From RGIG1681 sp045596905 (GTDB taxonomy: Bacteria; Bacillota; Clostridia; Christensenellales; UBA1242): a stretch of 23,349 nt of DNA. Shown piece by piece: positions 14,600 through 23,335 of this stretch. The stretch is taken from positions 1-23,349 of the forward strand of contig JAZODG010000013.1 in NCBI GenBank assembly GCA_045596905.1, written 5' to 3'. The notes beneath the pieces were generated by a model. The model had not been told where the DNA came from. It ran no database searches and saw nothing but the letters and a program-made list of their open reading frames with translations. Position numbers and translations under genes: made by a program. The number at the start of each line of letters is the position of its first letter. The stretch's first letter is position 1.

Positions 14600-17500
14600 T
14601 TAAACTCTTTTAACTTCTTCCAAAATAGCTTCGTCAAGTTCGGTTTCGTTTGCAATTACTTCGGTTGGAGTGATATCTCTATATCTCTTCAAACCTGTAC
14701 CTGCAGGGATTCTCTTACCGATAATAATGTTATCTTTAAGACCAACAAGATTATCAACAGAACCCTTGATTGCGGCGTCTGTAAGAACTCTAACTGTTTC
14801 TTGGAATGAAGCAGCTGACAAGAAGCTGTCTGTTGCAAGAGATGATTTTGTAATTGAAAGAAGAACACGTTTTGCAGTTGCAGGTTCTTTTCCTTCATTA
14901 AGAACTCTTTCATTCTCTTCTTCAAACTTATACATGTCAACGTAGTCGCCTGGAAGCATTGATGTGTCTCCAGCGTCTTCGATTCTAACTTTCTTAAGCA
15001 TTTGACGAATGATGATTTCAAGGTGTTTGTCGTTAACGTCTACACCAGACTTGTGGTAAACTTTAAGAACTTCGACAATCATGTAGTCTTGAGTATCTCT
15101 AACACCACGGGTCTTTAAGATGTCGTGTGGGTTGATTGGACCTTCAGTGATTCTTTCGCCTGGACGAATTGCACTGCCAACAGCAACCTTGAATCTTGAA
15201 CCATACGGAACACCATAAACAACTTCGTTTCCATCATCTGAAAGAATTGTTACTTGTTGTTTTGGTTCGTCAATCTTTGTAACTTTACCAGAAATTTCAG
15301 AAACAACAGCAACACCCTTTGGTTTCTTTGCTTCGAAAATTTCGTCAACTCTAGGAAGACCAGCTGTAATATCGTCTTGAGTAGCAGTACCACCACCGTG
15401 GAACACGTTCATGGTAAGCTGTGTACCAAGTTCACCGATTGATTGAGCAGCGATAACACCGACAGCTTCACCAACACGAACTTCGTTTCTACAAGACATA
15501 TCACGTCCATAACACTTAGAACATACACCTTTTTTAGACTTACAAGTGAATACTGTTCTAATGTTAACTTTTTGAATGCCGACTTTTTCGATTTCTTCTG
15601 CTTGTTCAGCTGAAATCATTTCGTTGAGTTTAACGATAACTTCACCTGTTGTTGGGTTGATGATGTCTTCAGCGGCACATCTACCAACAATACGAGCAGC
15701 AAGGTTTTCAACCATGCTATCTTCATCATAGATAGCAGAGATTTCCATACCTTTAACCTTTTCGCCAAGATCAGCGAAGCAGTCTTCTGTATCAACAACA
15801 ACTTCTTGAGCAACGTCAACAAGACGACGTGTCATGTAACCAGCGTCGGCAGTCTTAAGAGCCTTGTCGACCATACCTTTACGACCACCACGAGTTGCGA
15901 TGAAGTATTCGATAACTGAAAGACCATCACGGAAACTTGAACGGATAGGAACTTCAATAACCTTACCAGATGTGCTCATCATAAGACCACGAATACCAGA
16001 AAGGTCACACATGTTATCTTTAGAACCACGCGCACCAGAGTCAACCATAAGTTTGAGTGGGTTGTTTGGTTCATAAGCTTCCATGGTTTCTGTAGTAATC
16101 TTCATACGAGCATTACTCCAAAGGTCAAGAAGCTTAACCGACTTTTCGTCTTTTGTAATAAGACCACGCTTGAATTGTTTGTTAACAACGGTTGAAGCAG
16201 CGTCTGCTTCAGCGATGATACTTAATCTGTCTTTTGCAACACGAATGTCAAACAAGTTTGCAGTAAGTGATGCAAGAGTTGAATATTTATATCCAAGTTC
16301 TTTAATCTTATCAAGCATGATAGCTGTTTGAGTTGGTCCAAGGTTTACATAACAAGCTTTGATGATTTTCTTCATCATTTTCTTGCTAACTGCAAACTCA
16401 ACTTCGTTTTTAAGCATATCTTCTGGAGTATTCTTTTCAATAAATCCCAAACCTTCAGGCATAACTGAGTTGAAAATCATTCTACCAACAGTTGTGTGAA
16501 GTCTGGTTGAATACATTTTTCCATCGATTTCTTTTTGAACACGAACCCAAACTTTTGAGTGCAAGCTAACATTTCCTGTTTGATAAGCCATAATAGCTTC
16601 GTCAACATCAGCAAATGATTTGCCTTCACCCTTTTCACCAGAAAGCTCAACGGTAAGATAATAAATACCATAAAGCATGTCTTGGTAAGGAACAGAAATA
16701 GGTTCACCGTCTGAAAGTTTCAAAATGTTGTTTGAAGCAATCATAAGGTATCTAGCTTCTGTTTGAGCATCAACTGAAAGTGGAACGTGAACAGCCATTT
16801 GGTCACCGTCAAAGTCAGCGTTGAAAGCTGCACAAGTGAGTGGGTGAAGACGCATAGCGCCACCTTCAACAAGAACAGGTTCGAACGCTTGGATAGAAAG
16901 TCTGTGAAGTGTAGGAGCACGGTTCAAAAGAACTGGGTGATCCTTGATAACTTCTTCCAAAACGTCCCAAACGATTGGTCTAGCGCGTTCAACAATATGT
17001 TTTGCGCTCTTAATGTTGTGTGATTGGTTGAGATCAACAAGTCTCTTCATAATGAAAGGTTTGAAAAGTTCAAGTGCCATTTCTTTAGGAAGACCACATT
17101 GATACATTTTAAGGCTTGGACCAACGACGATAACTGAACGGCCAGAATAGTCAACACGCTTACCAAGAAGGTTTTGACGGAAACGACCTTGTTTACCACG
17201 AAGGAGACCAGAAAGAGACTTAAGTTCTCTGTTTCCAGCACCACTGATGGCCTTGCCTCTTCTACCATTATCAATCAAAGCGTCAACTGCTTCTTGAAGC
17301 ATACGCTTTTCGTTTCTACAAATAATTTCTGGAGCACCAAGTTCAACAAGCTTTTTAAGTCTGTTGTTTCTATTAATAACTCTTCTGTAAAGGTCATTAA
17401 GGTCACTTGTTGCGAATCTTCCACCATCAAGTGGAACCATTGGACGGAGTTCTGGTGGAATAACAGGAAGAACGTCAAGTATCATCCATTCTGGCTTAGC

Positions 17501-18163
17501 ACCTGTTTTCAAGAATGAATCAACAAGGCCAAGTCTCTTAGCAATACTTAACTTCTTTTGTCCTTTTGAGTTTTTCATAAGAACTTTAATTTCATCGCTT
17601 TCTTTTTGAAGGTCGATTTGAGATAAAAGTTCTTTGATAACTTCAGCACCCATTCCTGCTTTGAATGCTTTAGGACCATATTTTTCAAGTGCTTCACGAT
17701 ATTCTCTATCGTTAAGAACTTGTTTGTATTCAAATTCAGTTGTACCAGGGTCTGTTACAATGAATGATGTGAAATATAAAACTTGTTCAAGTTTTTTGAT
17801 TGATATATTAAGGAGAGTTCCAATTCTAGATGGAACACCCTTAAAGTACCAAATATGAGAAACAGGTGTCACAAGTTCGATGTGACCCATTCTTTCTCTT
17901 CTAACCTTAGCTCTGGTTACTTCAACACCACACTTATCGCAGATTACACCTTTATAACGAATTCTTTTATATTTTCCACAATGACATTCCCAGTCTTTTG
18001 TAGGTCCGAAGATTCTTTCACAGAACAAACCATCTCTTTCAGGTTTTTGTGTTCTATAGTTAATGGTTTCAGGTTTTGTAACTTCACCATAAGACCATTC
18101 ACGAATCTTTTCTGGGCTAGCAAGACCGATTTGCATTGAGTCAAAATTATTTAATTCAAACAT
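14600..18163 (-). CDS. rpoC: DNA-directed RNA polymerase subunit beta'
   Basis: The 1187-residue beta' subunit of RNA polymerase. Visible landmarks are the zinc ribbon (C60, C62, C75, C78), the catalytic NADFDGDQM loop (about 448-456) with three Mg-binding Asp, the bridge helix (about 750-785), a second zinc site (RC near 823, then CKSKKGVCSKC near 875-890) and the trigger loop near 915-935. The C-terminus is complete (conserved SAASFQETVRVLTDAA, then IPAGTG). There is no large lineage insert in the trigger loop, as is normal for Firmicutes. The trigger loop reads TMNVFH and the bridge helix TRGGRKGMVD, both departing from the usual bacterial TMRTFH and THGARKGLAD. AAGGGGA precedes the ATG. 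rpoB lies 42 bases upstream in the same operon. Confidence 0.98.
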   Translation of the reverse strand: MFELNNFDSMQIGLASPEKIREWSYGEVTKPETINYRTQKPERDGLFCERIFGPTKDWECHCGKYKRIRYKGVICDKCGVEVTRAKVRRERMGHIELVTPVSHIWYFKGVPSRIGTLLNISIKKLEQVLYFTSFIVTDPGTTEFEYKQVLNDREYREALEKYGPKAFKAGMGAEVIKELLSQIDLQKESDEIKVLMKNSKGQKKLSIAKRLGLVDSFLKTGAKPEWMILDVLPVIPPELRPMVPLDGGRFATSDLNDLYRRVINRNNRLKKLVELGAPEIICRNEKRMLQEAVDALIDNGRRGKAISGAGNRELKSLSGLLRGKQGRFRQNLLGKRVDYSGRSVIVVGPSLKMYQCGLPKEMALELFKPFIMKRLVDLNQSHNIKSAKHIVERARPIVWDVLEEVIKDHPVLLNRAPTLHRLSIQAFEPVLVEGGAMRLHPLTCAAFNADFDGDQMAVHVPLSVDAQTEARYLMIASNNILKLSDGEPISVPYQDMLYGIYYLTVELSGEKGEGKSFADVDEAIMAYQTGNVSLHSKVWVRVQKEIDGKMYSTRLHTTVGRMIFNSVMPEGLGFIEKNTPEDMLKNEVEFAVSKKMMKKIIKACYVNLGPTQTAIMLDKIKELGYKYSTLASLTANLFDIRVAKDRLSIIAEADAASTVVNKQFKRGLITKDEKSVKLLDLWSNARMKITTETMEAYEPNNPLKLMVDSGARGSKDNMCDLSGIRGLMMSTSGKVIEVPIRSSFRDGLSVIEYFIATRGGRKGMVDKALKTADAGYMTRRLVDVAQEVVVDTEDCFADLGEKVKGMEISAIYDEDSMVENLAARIVGRCAAEDIINPTTGEVIVKLNEMISAEQAEEIEKVGIQKVNIRTVFTCKSKKGVCSKCYGRDMSCRNEVRVGEAVGVIAAQSIGELGTQLTMNVFHGGGTATQDDITAGLPRVDEIFEAKKPKGVAVVSEISGKVTKIDEPKQQVTILSDDGNEVVYGVPYGSRFKVAVGSAIRPGERITEGPINPHDILKTRGVRDTQDYMIVEVLKVYHKSGVDVNDKHLEIIIRQMLKKVRIEDAGDTSMLPGDYVDMYKFEEENERVLNEGKEPATAKRVLLSITKSSLATDSFLSAASFQETVRVLTDAAIKGSVDNLVGLKDNIIIGKRIPAGTGLKRYRDITPTEVIANETELDEAILEEVKRV

Positions 18164-18205
18164 TTCTTTCCCCTTATATGTTTATTTTATAAATCATAGT
18201 CTCTA

Positions 18206-21200
18206 TTATAAATCATCATCGAAGTCGAATAAGTTTCCTGCATCATCTGCGCTTTCATCGTAAACAACTTCGCCTGGTGTTAAGTCTTCGCTTTCGCCAA
18301 GTTCAATTTCAACTTCTTCTTCATATTTGTTTTGTCTATTTGTTAATGGTTTTGGAATATCTCTATCGTCTTCCATCAAATCTTTAAGACCAATTTCTTG
18401 TCTATCTTCAGTGAGAACTTTGATATCAAGAGCAAGACCTTGAAGTTCTTTGATAAGAACCTTGAATGATTCAGGAATACCAAGTTCAGTGATATTTTCA
18501 CCTTTAACAATAGCTTCATAAGTTTTCAAACGGCCAACAACGTCGTCTGACTTAACGGTAAGCATTTCTTGAAGAACATTACTTGCACCGTAAGCTTCAA
18601 GAGCCCAAACTTCCATTTCACCAAATCTTTGACCACCAAGTTGGGCTTTACCACCAAGTGGTTGTTGAGTAACAAGTGAGTATGGACCGGTTGAACGTGC
18701 GTGCATCTTATCGATAACCAAGTGGTGAAGCTTAAGCATATACATAATACCAACTGTGGTTCTATTTTCGAATGGTTCACCAGTTCTACCATCATAAAGT
18801 TGGAACTTACCATCTTCTGGATAGTTGTTGTCAATGAAGAGTTGTCTAACGTCTTCTTCTTTTGCACCGTCAAATACAGGGGTAGCAATTTTCCAGCCAA
18901 GAGCTTTTGCAATCATACCCAAGTGAACTTCAAGGAGCTGTCCAATATTCATACGTGAAGGAACGCCCAATGGGTTCAAAATAATTTGAACAGGAGTTCC
19001 GTCTGGAAGGAATGGCATATCTGCCTTTGGAAGAACTCTTGAAACTACACCTTTGTTTCCGTGACGACCTGACATCTTGTCACCAACGCTCATTTTTCTC
19101 TTTTGAGCGATGTAAACACGAACAAGTTTGCTAACGCCTGTTGGAAGTTCATCTTTGTTTTCACGTGTGAACACCTTAACGTCAACAACAATACCACCTT
19201 CACCATGTCCAACACGGAGAGATGTGTCACGAACTTCTCTAGCTTTTTCGCCAAAGATAGCTCTAAGTAATCTTTCTTCTGGAGTAAGTTCAGTTTCACC
19301 TTTTGGTGTAACTTTACCAACAAGAATATCACCTGTTGAAACTTCAGCACCGATTCTAACGATACCGTTTTCATCAAGGTTAACAAGTGCATCTTCGCCG
19401 ATATTTGGAATATCACGTGTGATTTCTTCAGGTCCAAGTTTAGTGTCTCTTGCATCTTGTTCATATTCTTCAATGTGAACTGAAGTCAAAACGTCATCTT
19501 CAACAAGTTCATCTGAAATAAGAATCGCGTCGTCGAAGTTATATCCTTCCCAAGGCATGAATGCAACAAGGATATTTTTACCGATTGAAAGTTCACCATT
19601 GTTTGTTGAAGGACCGTCAGCAAGAACGTCTCCTGCTTTGATTTTTTGGCCGTGTTCAACAATTGCTTTTTGGCACATACATGTACCATTGTTTGAACGA
19701 ACGAACTTAATAAGTTCATATGTTTCGTCGCCTTCAGCTGTTTCAAGAATAATCTTTTCACTTGAAACATATTTAACAATACCGTCATGTTTAGCAATAA
19801 CCATAACGCCAGAGTCAACAGCGATTTTGTGTTCTGTACCAGTACCAATGATAGGAGCTTCTGTTTTCAAAAGTGGAACGGCTTGACGTTGCATGTTTGA
19901 AGCCATCATCGCACGGGTTGTGTCGTCGTTTTCAATGAAAGGAACAAGTGTTGTAGCAATTGAAACAAGTTCCTTTGGAGAAACGTCGATAAAGTCAATT
20001 TGTTCTCTAGGAAGTTCGACAATTTCACCTTTTTTACGGCAAGTAACTTTTTCATGTTTAAGTCTGCCATCTTCACCAATTTCTTCGTTAGCTTGGGCGA
20101 TGACATATTTTTCTTCAACGTCAGCTGTCATATAAACAACTTCGTTTGTTACTTTGCCAGTAGCTTTGTCAATTCTCTTATAAGGAGCTTCAACGAAACC
20201 ATATTTATCAATCTTTGCATAAGAAGCAAATGAGTTGATAAGACCGATGTTTTGACCTTCAGGAGTTTCGTTTGGACAAAGACGACCATAGTGTGTATAG
20301 TGAACGTCACGAACGTCAAAACCAGCACGTTCTCTTGTAAGAGCGCCAGGTCCGATAGAAGAAACCTTTCTCTTGTGAGTAAGAGAAGCGATTGGGTTTG
20401 TTTGTTCCATGAACTGTGACATTTGGCTTGAGCCAAAGAATTCACGAATAGCAGCAGAAACAGGACGAACGTTAATAAGTGTTGCAGGAGAAATATCTTC
20501 TACATTTTGAACTTGCATTCTTTCTGAAATAACTCTTTCCAAACGAGCCATACCAATAAAGAATTGAGCTTGTAAAAGTTCGCCAACTGTTTTGATTCTA
20601 CGATTTCCAAGGTGGTCAACGTCATCAAGTTCACCAAGACCTTGCTTGATGCACAAGTGATAGTTAACAGCAGCAACGATATCGTCAAAGAATACGTGAC
20701 GACCAACGATTTCATCTCTGTTTTCGTTGATTGCAGCAATTTTTTCTTCTTTGTTTTTGCAACCTTTAAGAACCATCAAAAGTGTTGGAAGGTGAACATC
20801 AACATCGATTTCAACATCTTCACCCTTAATGCCTGTGTAAGCTTCAAGGTCAACACGATTGTTACCAAGAACATAGAATTTTCCAAGTTTGCCTTCAACG
20901 GCAACTTTGTTGATTCCACTGTTTTGAACAAATCTTGCTCTTTCTTCATCAAGAACTTCACCAGCTGCAGCATAAACCTTATCTTTAATAATAATATCTT
21001 CAGCAAGTGTTTTGCCTTCAATACGATTTGCTAAGCTGAGCTTTTGGTTGAATTTATAACGACCAACGCCAGTGATATCATATCTTCTTGTTGAATAGAA
21101 TCTCTTTTCTAAGTCTTTCTTAATAGCTTTCAAGTTGAAAACTTCGCCTGGACGAAGACGCTTAGAAATTTCAATAAGAGCTTCTTCTTGTGATTTTGTT

Positions 21201-21928
21201 GGGTCTTTTTCAATTGTCTTAACAATTGATGGATCGTTGTCAAAACATGCAAGCAAGTCTTCATCTGTTGAAAGACCAAGTGCACGAAGGAAGATTGTAC
21301 CAACCATCTTTCTTGAACGGTCAACGTGTACCCAAATAATGTTGTTTTGATCTTCTTCAAATTCAATCCAAGCACCACGTGCAGGAATGATATCTGTTTC
21401 AGTAACAAAGTTACCAGCCTTGTTAACGCCTTGGCTGCAATAAACGCTTGGAGACTTTACAAGTTGGCTAACAACGGCACGTTCAGCACCGTTGATAATG
21501 AATGAACCACTGTCAGTCATAACAGGAATGTCACCCATATAAACATCTTGGTCAACAACTTCGCCAGTTTCTTTATAAACCAAACGAACCTTAACCTTTA
21601 AAGGCAACGCATAAGTTGCATCTCTTGTTTTACATTCAGCTTCTGTGTATTTTGGCTGTCCATCAAGAGAGTGTTCTAAGAAGTAGAGTTCAACACGAGC
21701 GTCTGTGTTATCTTCTCTAGCATCAGAACGATTCAAGTTGTCAGTATCAGTGATTGGAGAAAAATCGCGAAGAACGTCGCGAATACCTTTTGTTATGAAG
21801 TTTTTGTAGCTATCTTTTTGAACCTCAACAAGATATGGAATATCCATAACTTCATCAATTTTACCAAATTTGTATCTCTCTGTATTACCGATCTTAACTT
21901 TTTTAATGTTTAAGTTTTTACTACTCAT
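18206..21928 (-). CDS. rpoB: DNA-directed RNA polymerase subunit beta
   Basis: The 1240-residue beta subunit, forming the catalytic cleft with beta'. The rifamycin-binding segment is at about 500-526 (SQMSQFMEQTNP, THKRKVSSIGPG), followed by GALTRERAGFDVRDVH and CPNETPEGQNIGLI. The C-terminal part has the conserved KMSGRHGNKGVVS, QPLGGKAQFGGQR-like (QPLGGKAQLGGQR) and GEMEVWALEAYGA blocks. The last 50 residues are strongly acidic (LFDFDDDL). Compared with the consensus, several pocket residues are changed (E at the E. coli D516 position, K at R529). GGGAGG is seven bases before the ATG. A strong promoter lies about 200 bases upstream; rplL, often just upstream, is not here. Confidence 0.98.
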   Translation of the reverse strand: MSSKNLNIKKVKIGNTERYKFGKIDEVMDIPYLVEVQKDSYKNFITKGIRDVLRDFSPITDTDNLNRSDAREDNTDARVELYFLEHSLDGQPKYTEAECKTRDATYALPLKVKVRLVYKETGEVVDQDVYMGDIPVMTDSGSFIINGAERAVVSQLVKSPSVYCSQGVNKAGNFVTETDIIPARGAWIEFEEDQNNIIWVHVDRSRKMVGTIFLRALGLSTDEDLLACFDNDPSIVKTIEKDPTKSQEEALIEISKRLRPGEVFNLKAIKKDLEKRFYSTRRYDITGVGRYKFNQKLSLANRIEGKTLAEDIIIKDKVYAAAGEVLDEERARFVQNSGINKVAVEGKLGKFYVLGNNRVDLEAYTGIKGEDVEIDVDVHLPTLLMVLKGCKNKEEKIAAINENRDEIVGRHVFFDDIVAAVNYHLCIKQGLGELDDVDHLGNRRIKTVGELLQAQFFIGMARLERVISERMQVQNVEDISPATLINVRPVSAAIREFFGSSQMSQFMEQTNPIASLTHKRKVSSIGPGALTRERAGFDVRDVHYTHYGRLCPNETPEGQNIGLINSFASYAKIDKYGFVEAPYKRIDKATGKVTNEVVYMTADVEEKYVIAQANEEIGEDGRLKHEKVTCRKKGEIVELPREQIDFIDVSPKELVSIATTLVPFIENDDTTRAMMASNMQRQAVPLLKTEAPIIGTGTEHKIAVDSGVMVIAKHDGIVKYVSSEKIILETAEGDETYELIKFVRSNNGTCMCQKAIVEHGQKIKAGDVLADGPSTNNGELSIGKNILVAFMPWEGYNFDDAILISDELVEDDVLTSVHIEEYEQDARDTKLGPEEITRDIPNIGEDALVNLDENGIVRIGAEVSTGDILVGKVTPKGETELTPEERLLRAIFGEKAREVRDTSLRVGHGEGGIVVDVKVFTRENKDELPTGVSKLVRVYIAQKRKMSVGDKMSGRHGNKGVVSRVLPKADMPFLPDGTPVQIILNPLGVPSRMNIGQLLEVHLGMIAKALGWKIATPVFDGAKEEDVRQLFIDNNYPEDGKFQLYDGRTGEPFENRTTVGIMYMLKLHHLVIDKMHARSTGPYSLVTQQPLGGKAQLGGQRFGEMEVWALEAYGASNVLQEMLTVKSDDVVGRLKTYEAIVKGENITELGIPESFKVLIKELQGLALDIKVLTEDRQEIGLKDLMEDDRDIPKPLTNRQNKYEEEVEIELGESEDLTPGEVVYDESADDAGNLFDFDDDL

Positions 21929-22082
21929 CGTAGTCCTCCCGAGAAATATATAATCTTTTTTAGTCGAGCAAAAAATAATAGCGAGTCAAAAAGATAGTCG
22001 ATTCTATATTTCGCACCAAAAAAAGAATGAAAAGGGCGCTAATATCTATAATTTTGACTTATTAAACCATAACTAAAACCAA

Positions 22083-22112
22083 AAAAAGACATAATCATCA
22101 ATGATAATTATG
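22083..22112 (-). terminator. Candidate leader hairpin/attenuator of rpoB
   Basis: On the minus strand CATAATTATC (22112-22103) pairs with GATGATTATG (22099-22090) through ten pairs, one of them G-U, with a three-base loop. TCTTTTTTT follows at once. It begins only about six bases after the predicted rpoB transcription start. The stem is A/T-rich, so its strength is doubtful. An alternative hairpin, ATTATG-ATAC-CATAAT (22122-22107), would exclude it. Confidence 0.35.
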
Positions 22113-22124
22113 GTATCATAATAA

Positions 22125-22153
22125 ATAATACCACCTAAGGCAACTTAAGTCAA
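22125..22153 (-). promoter_or_regulatory. Main promoter of rpoBC
   Basis: On the minus strand: TTGACT (22148-22153), 17-base spacer, TATTAT (22125-22130) preceded by TGG, an extended -10. The DNA upstream to about 22300 is extremely A/T-rich, as in UP elements. The start near 22118 leaves a leader of about 190 nt before the rpoB ATG, long for a simple housekeeping promoter. Confidence 0.7.
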
Positions 22154-22302
22154 TAATTTTCAAAAATTTTTATGCGAAAATATAAGAAAAATAACGTTTT
22201 ATAAAGATAGACCAAATTTTGCATAATTTTCTTCAACTTTAATATTTGTGCAATTTGACCATAAATTTTTAAAATTTACGCAAAATCGATAATTTTTACA
22301 TG

Positions 22303-22329
22303 AAAAAACCCCATTATAATGGGGTTTTT
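22303..22329 (-). terminator. Intrinsic terminator of the nrnA operon
   Basis: Perfect 18-base palindrome accccattataatggggt (22308-22325), extended by A and T runs to 11-12 pairs with a four-base loop. On the minus strand it is followed by T6. It sits 10 bases after the nrnA stop and isolates rpoB from upstream transcription. Confidence 0.85.
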
Positions 22330-22339
22330 GTTAAATATA

Positions 22340-23335
22340 TTAAAATAATTTCTTTCCATCAGGGTCTTGTGAGATTTCTTCAATGTTTTCTTTTATGTAT
22401 GCATGAACCATTTGTTCAATATCTTTTAGTTCTCCGTGGTATTGGAATGCAGCAACAGTGTTGCTTCCACCACCATCAAATTGTTTAGCAATCTTTGAAA
22501 CGTCAACTTCTGTACCCTTTCCTCTTAAGCTAACATAAACATAGCCAGGGCCTGCCTCAATTAAAATAATTGAAATGCCAACACCTTCAATAGAAGTTCC
22601 CTTATCAACAATACCCATAGTGTCTTCGAATGTTAAATTATATTTTTCAATATCACTATAAGGAATCTTCATAACTGCGATTGTGTTATTTTTATAAAGC
22701 TTAACAGAGTTTAATACTTTTGCTTCAAGTTTTGTTTTATTAAGCGACTGATTATTAAAATAATATTCTTTAATTAAGTTCGCATCAAATTTATAACCCA
22801 AGAGATCACTAAGTGCTTGGTGAGTTCTTGCTGTAACGGTATTTGATGTAAAGCAGTTTGTATCAGTCAAGATGCCTTGATATAAGAGTTTTGCAACTTC
22901 TTTATCCATTTCCAAACCAAATCTCTTAGCAAGGAAGTATAAAAACTCACAAGTGCTAGACATTTGTGATGTCGCATAGTTAATATTTCCAAATCTTTCG
23001 TTTGTTCCGTGATGGTCAATATTAATAATTTGTGGTGTGTTTTTTACTATTTCTTGATATTTTCCAGTTCTGGCAAGTGTTGGACAATCAAGAACAATCG
23101 CCAAATCGTATTTTTCAAAAGTGTCATGATTGACAACATTATCTCTGAGCATAGGCGAATAAAGTGGACTTATTTCACCATCTGCACACACATCAATAAA
23201 TTTGTCTTCAAAACTATTTGTAATGAGTCTTTTTAAACCACAAGCTGAACCAATAGCGTCACCGTCTGGGCCAGTATGTGTAACAATAAGGATTTTATTT
23301 GCATTTTTTATTGCTTCAATAATTCTGCTTTCCAT
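22340..23335 (-). CDS. nrnA: DHH/DHHA1 phosphoesterase, NrnA-like (oligoribonuclease/pAp phosphatase)
   Basis: A 331-residue DHH-family enzyme. NrnA degrades very short RNAs (nanoRNA) and dephosphorylates pAp to AMP. Motif I THTGPDGDAIGS (19-30) gives His20, Asp24 and Asp26. Motif II has Asp83 (VLDCPT). Motif III is DHHG (107-110), and motif IV has Asp158 (ILTDTN). These are the manganese ligands and all are kept. The C-terminal DHHA1 domain reads GGGSNTVAAF (288-297), where GGGHxxAAG is usual, so the substrate-binding His is Ser. GGAGGAAAA precedes the ATG. The gene is the last of its operon: a terminator follows, and truB, a common downstream neighbour in Firmicutes, is not there. A related DHH specificity is possible. 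Confidence 0.87.
   Translation of the reverse strand: MESRIIEAIKNANKILIVTHTGPDGDAIGSACGLKRLITNSFEDKFIDVCADGEISPLYSPMLRDNVVNHDTFEKYDLAIVLDCPTLARTGKYQEIVKNTPQIINIDHHGTNERFGNINYATSQMSSTCEFLYFLAKRFGLEMDKEVAKLLYQGILTDTNCFTSNTVTARTHQALSDLLGYKFDANLIKEYYFNNQSLNKTKLEAKVLNSVKLYKNNTIAVMKIPYSDIEKYNLTFEDTMGIVDKGTSIEGVGISIILIEAGPGYVYVSLRGKGTEVDVSKIAKQFDGGGSNTVAAFQYHGELKDIEQMVHAYIKENIEEISQDPDGKKLF

Larger units (their letters stand above)
21929..22302 (-). other. rpoB upstream region and 5' leader
   Basis: Non-coding stretch between nrnA's terminator and rpoB. From right to left it holds about 150 bases of A/T-rich DNA, the rpoB promoter, the hairpin with T-tract, and a leader. That leader contains a weak long-loop pairing (GCGCC near 22035 with GGTGC near 22015) and the hexamer CGACTA twice (near 22000 and 21963). 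It ends in the GGGAGG site. No gene on either strand is convincing. Confidence 0.6.

Noticed and set aside
19128..19478. Long open frames on the plus strand opposite rpoB and rpoC (for example 19128-19478, 17174-17518 and 20612-21034)
   Set aside because: They are antisense shadows of highly conserved genes, with low-complexity Ser/Phe/Asn composition and no promoter or ribosome site.
21961..22020. Repeated CGACTA/agtcga words in the rpoB leader as a protein-binding array
   Set aside because: Only two full copies exist, with uneven spacing and no inverted partner; chance similarity is likely.
22039..22098. Possible 19-residue leader peptide in the rpoB 5' region (minus strand)
   Set aside because: It starts inside the hairpin, lacks a Shine-Dalgarno site and is made of T-tract codons (Phe, Tyr, Leu). 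There is no run of one regulatory amino acid.
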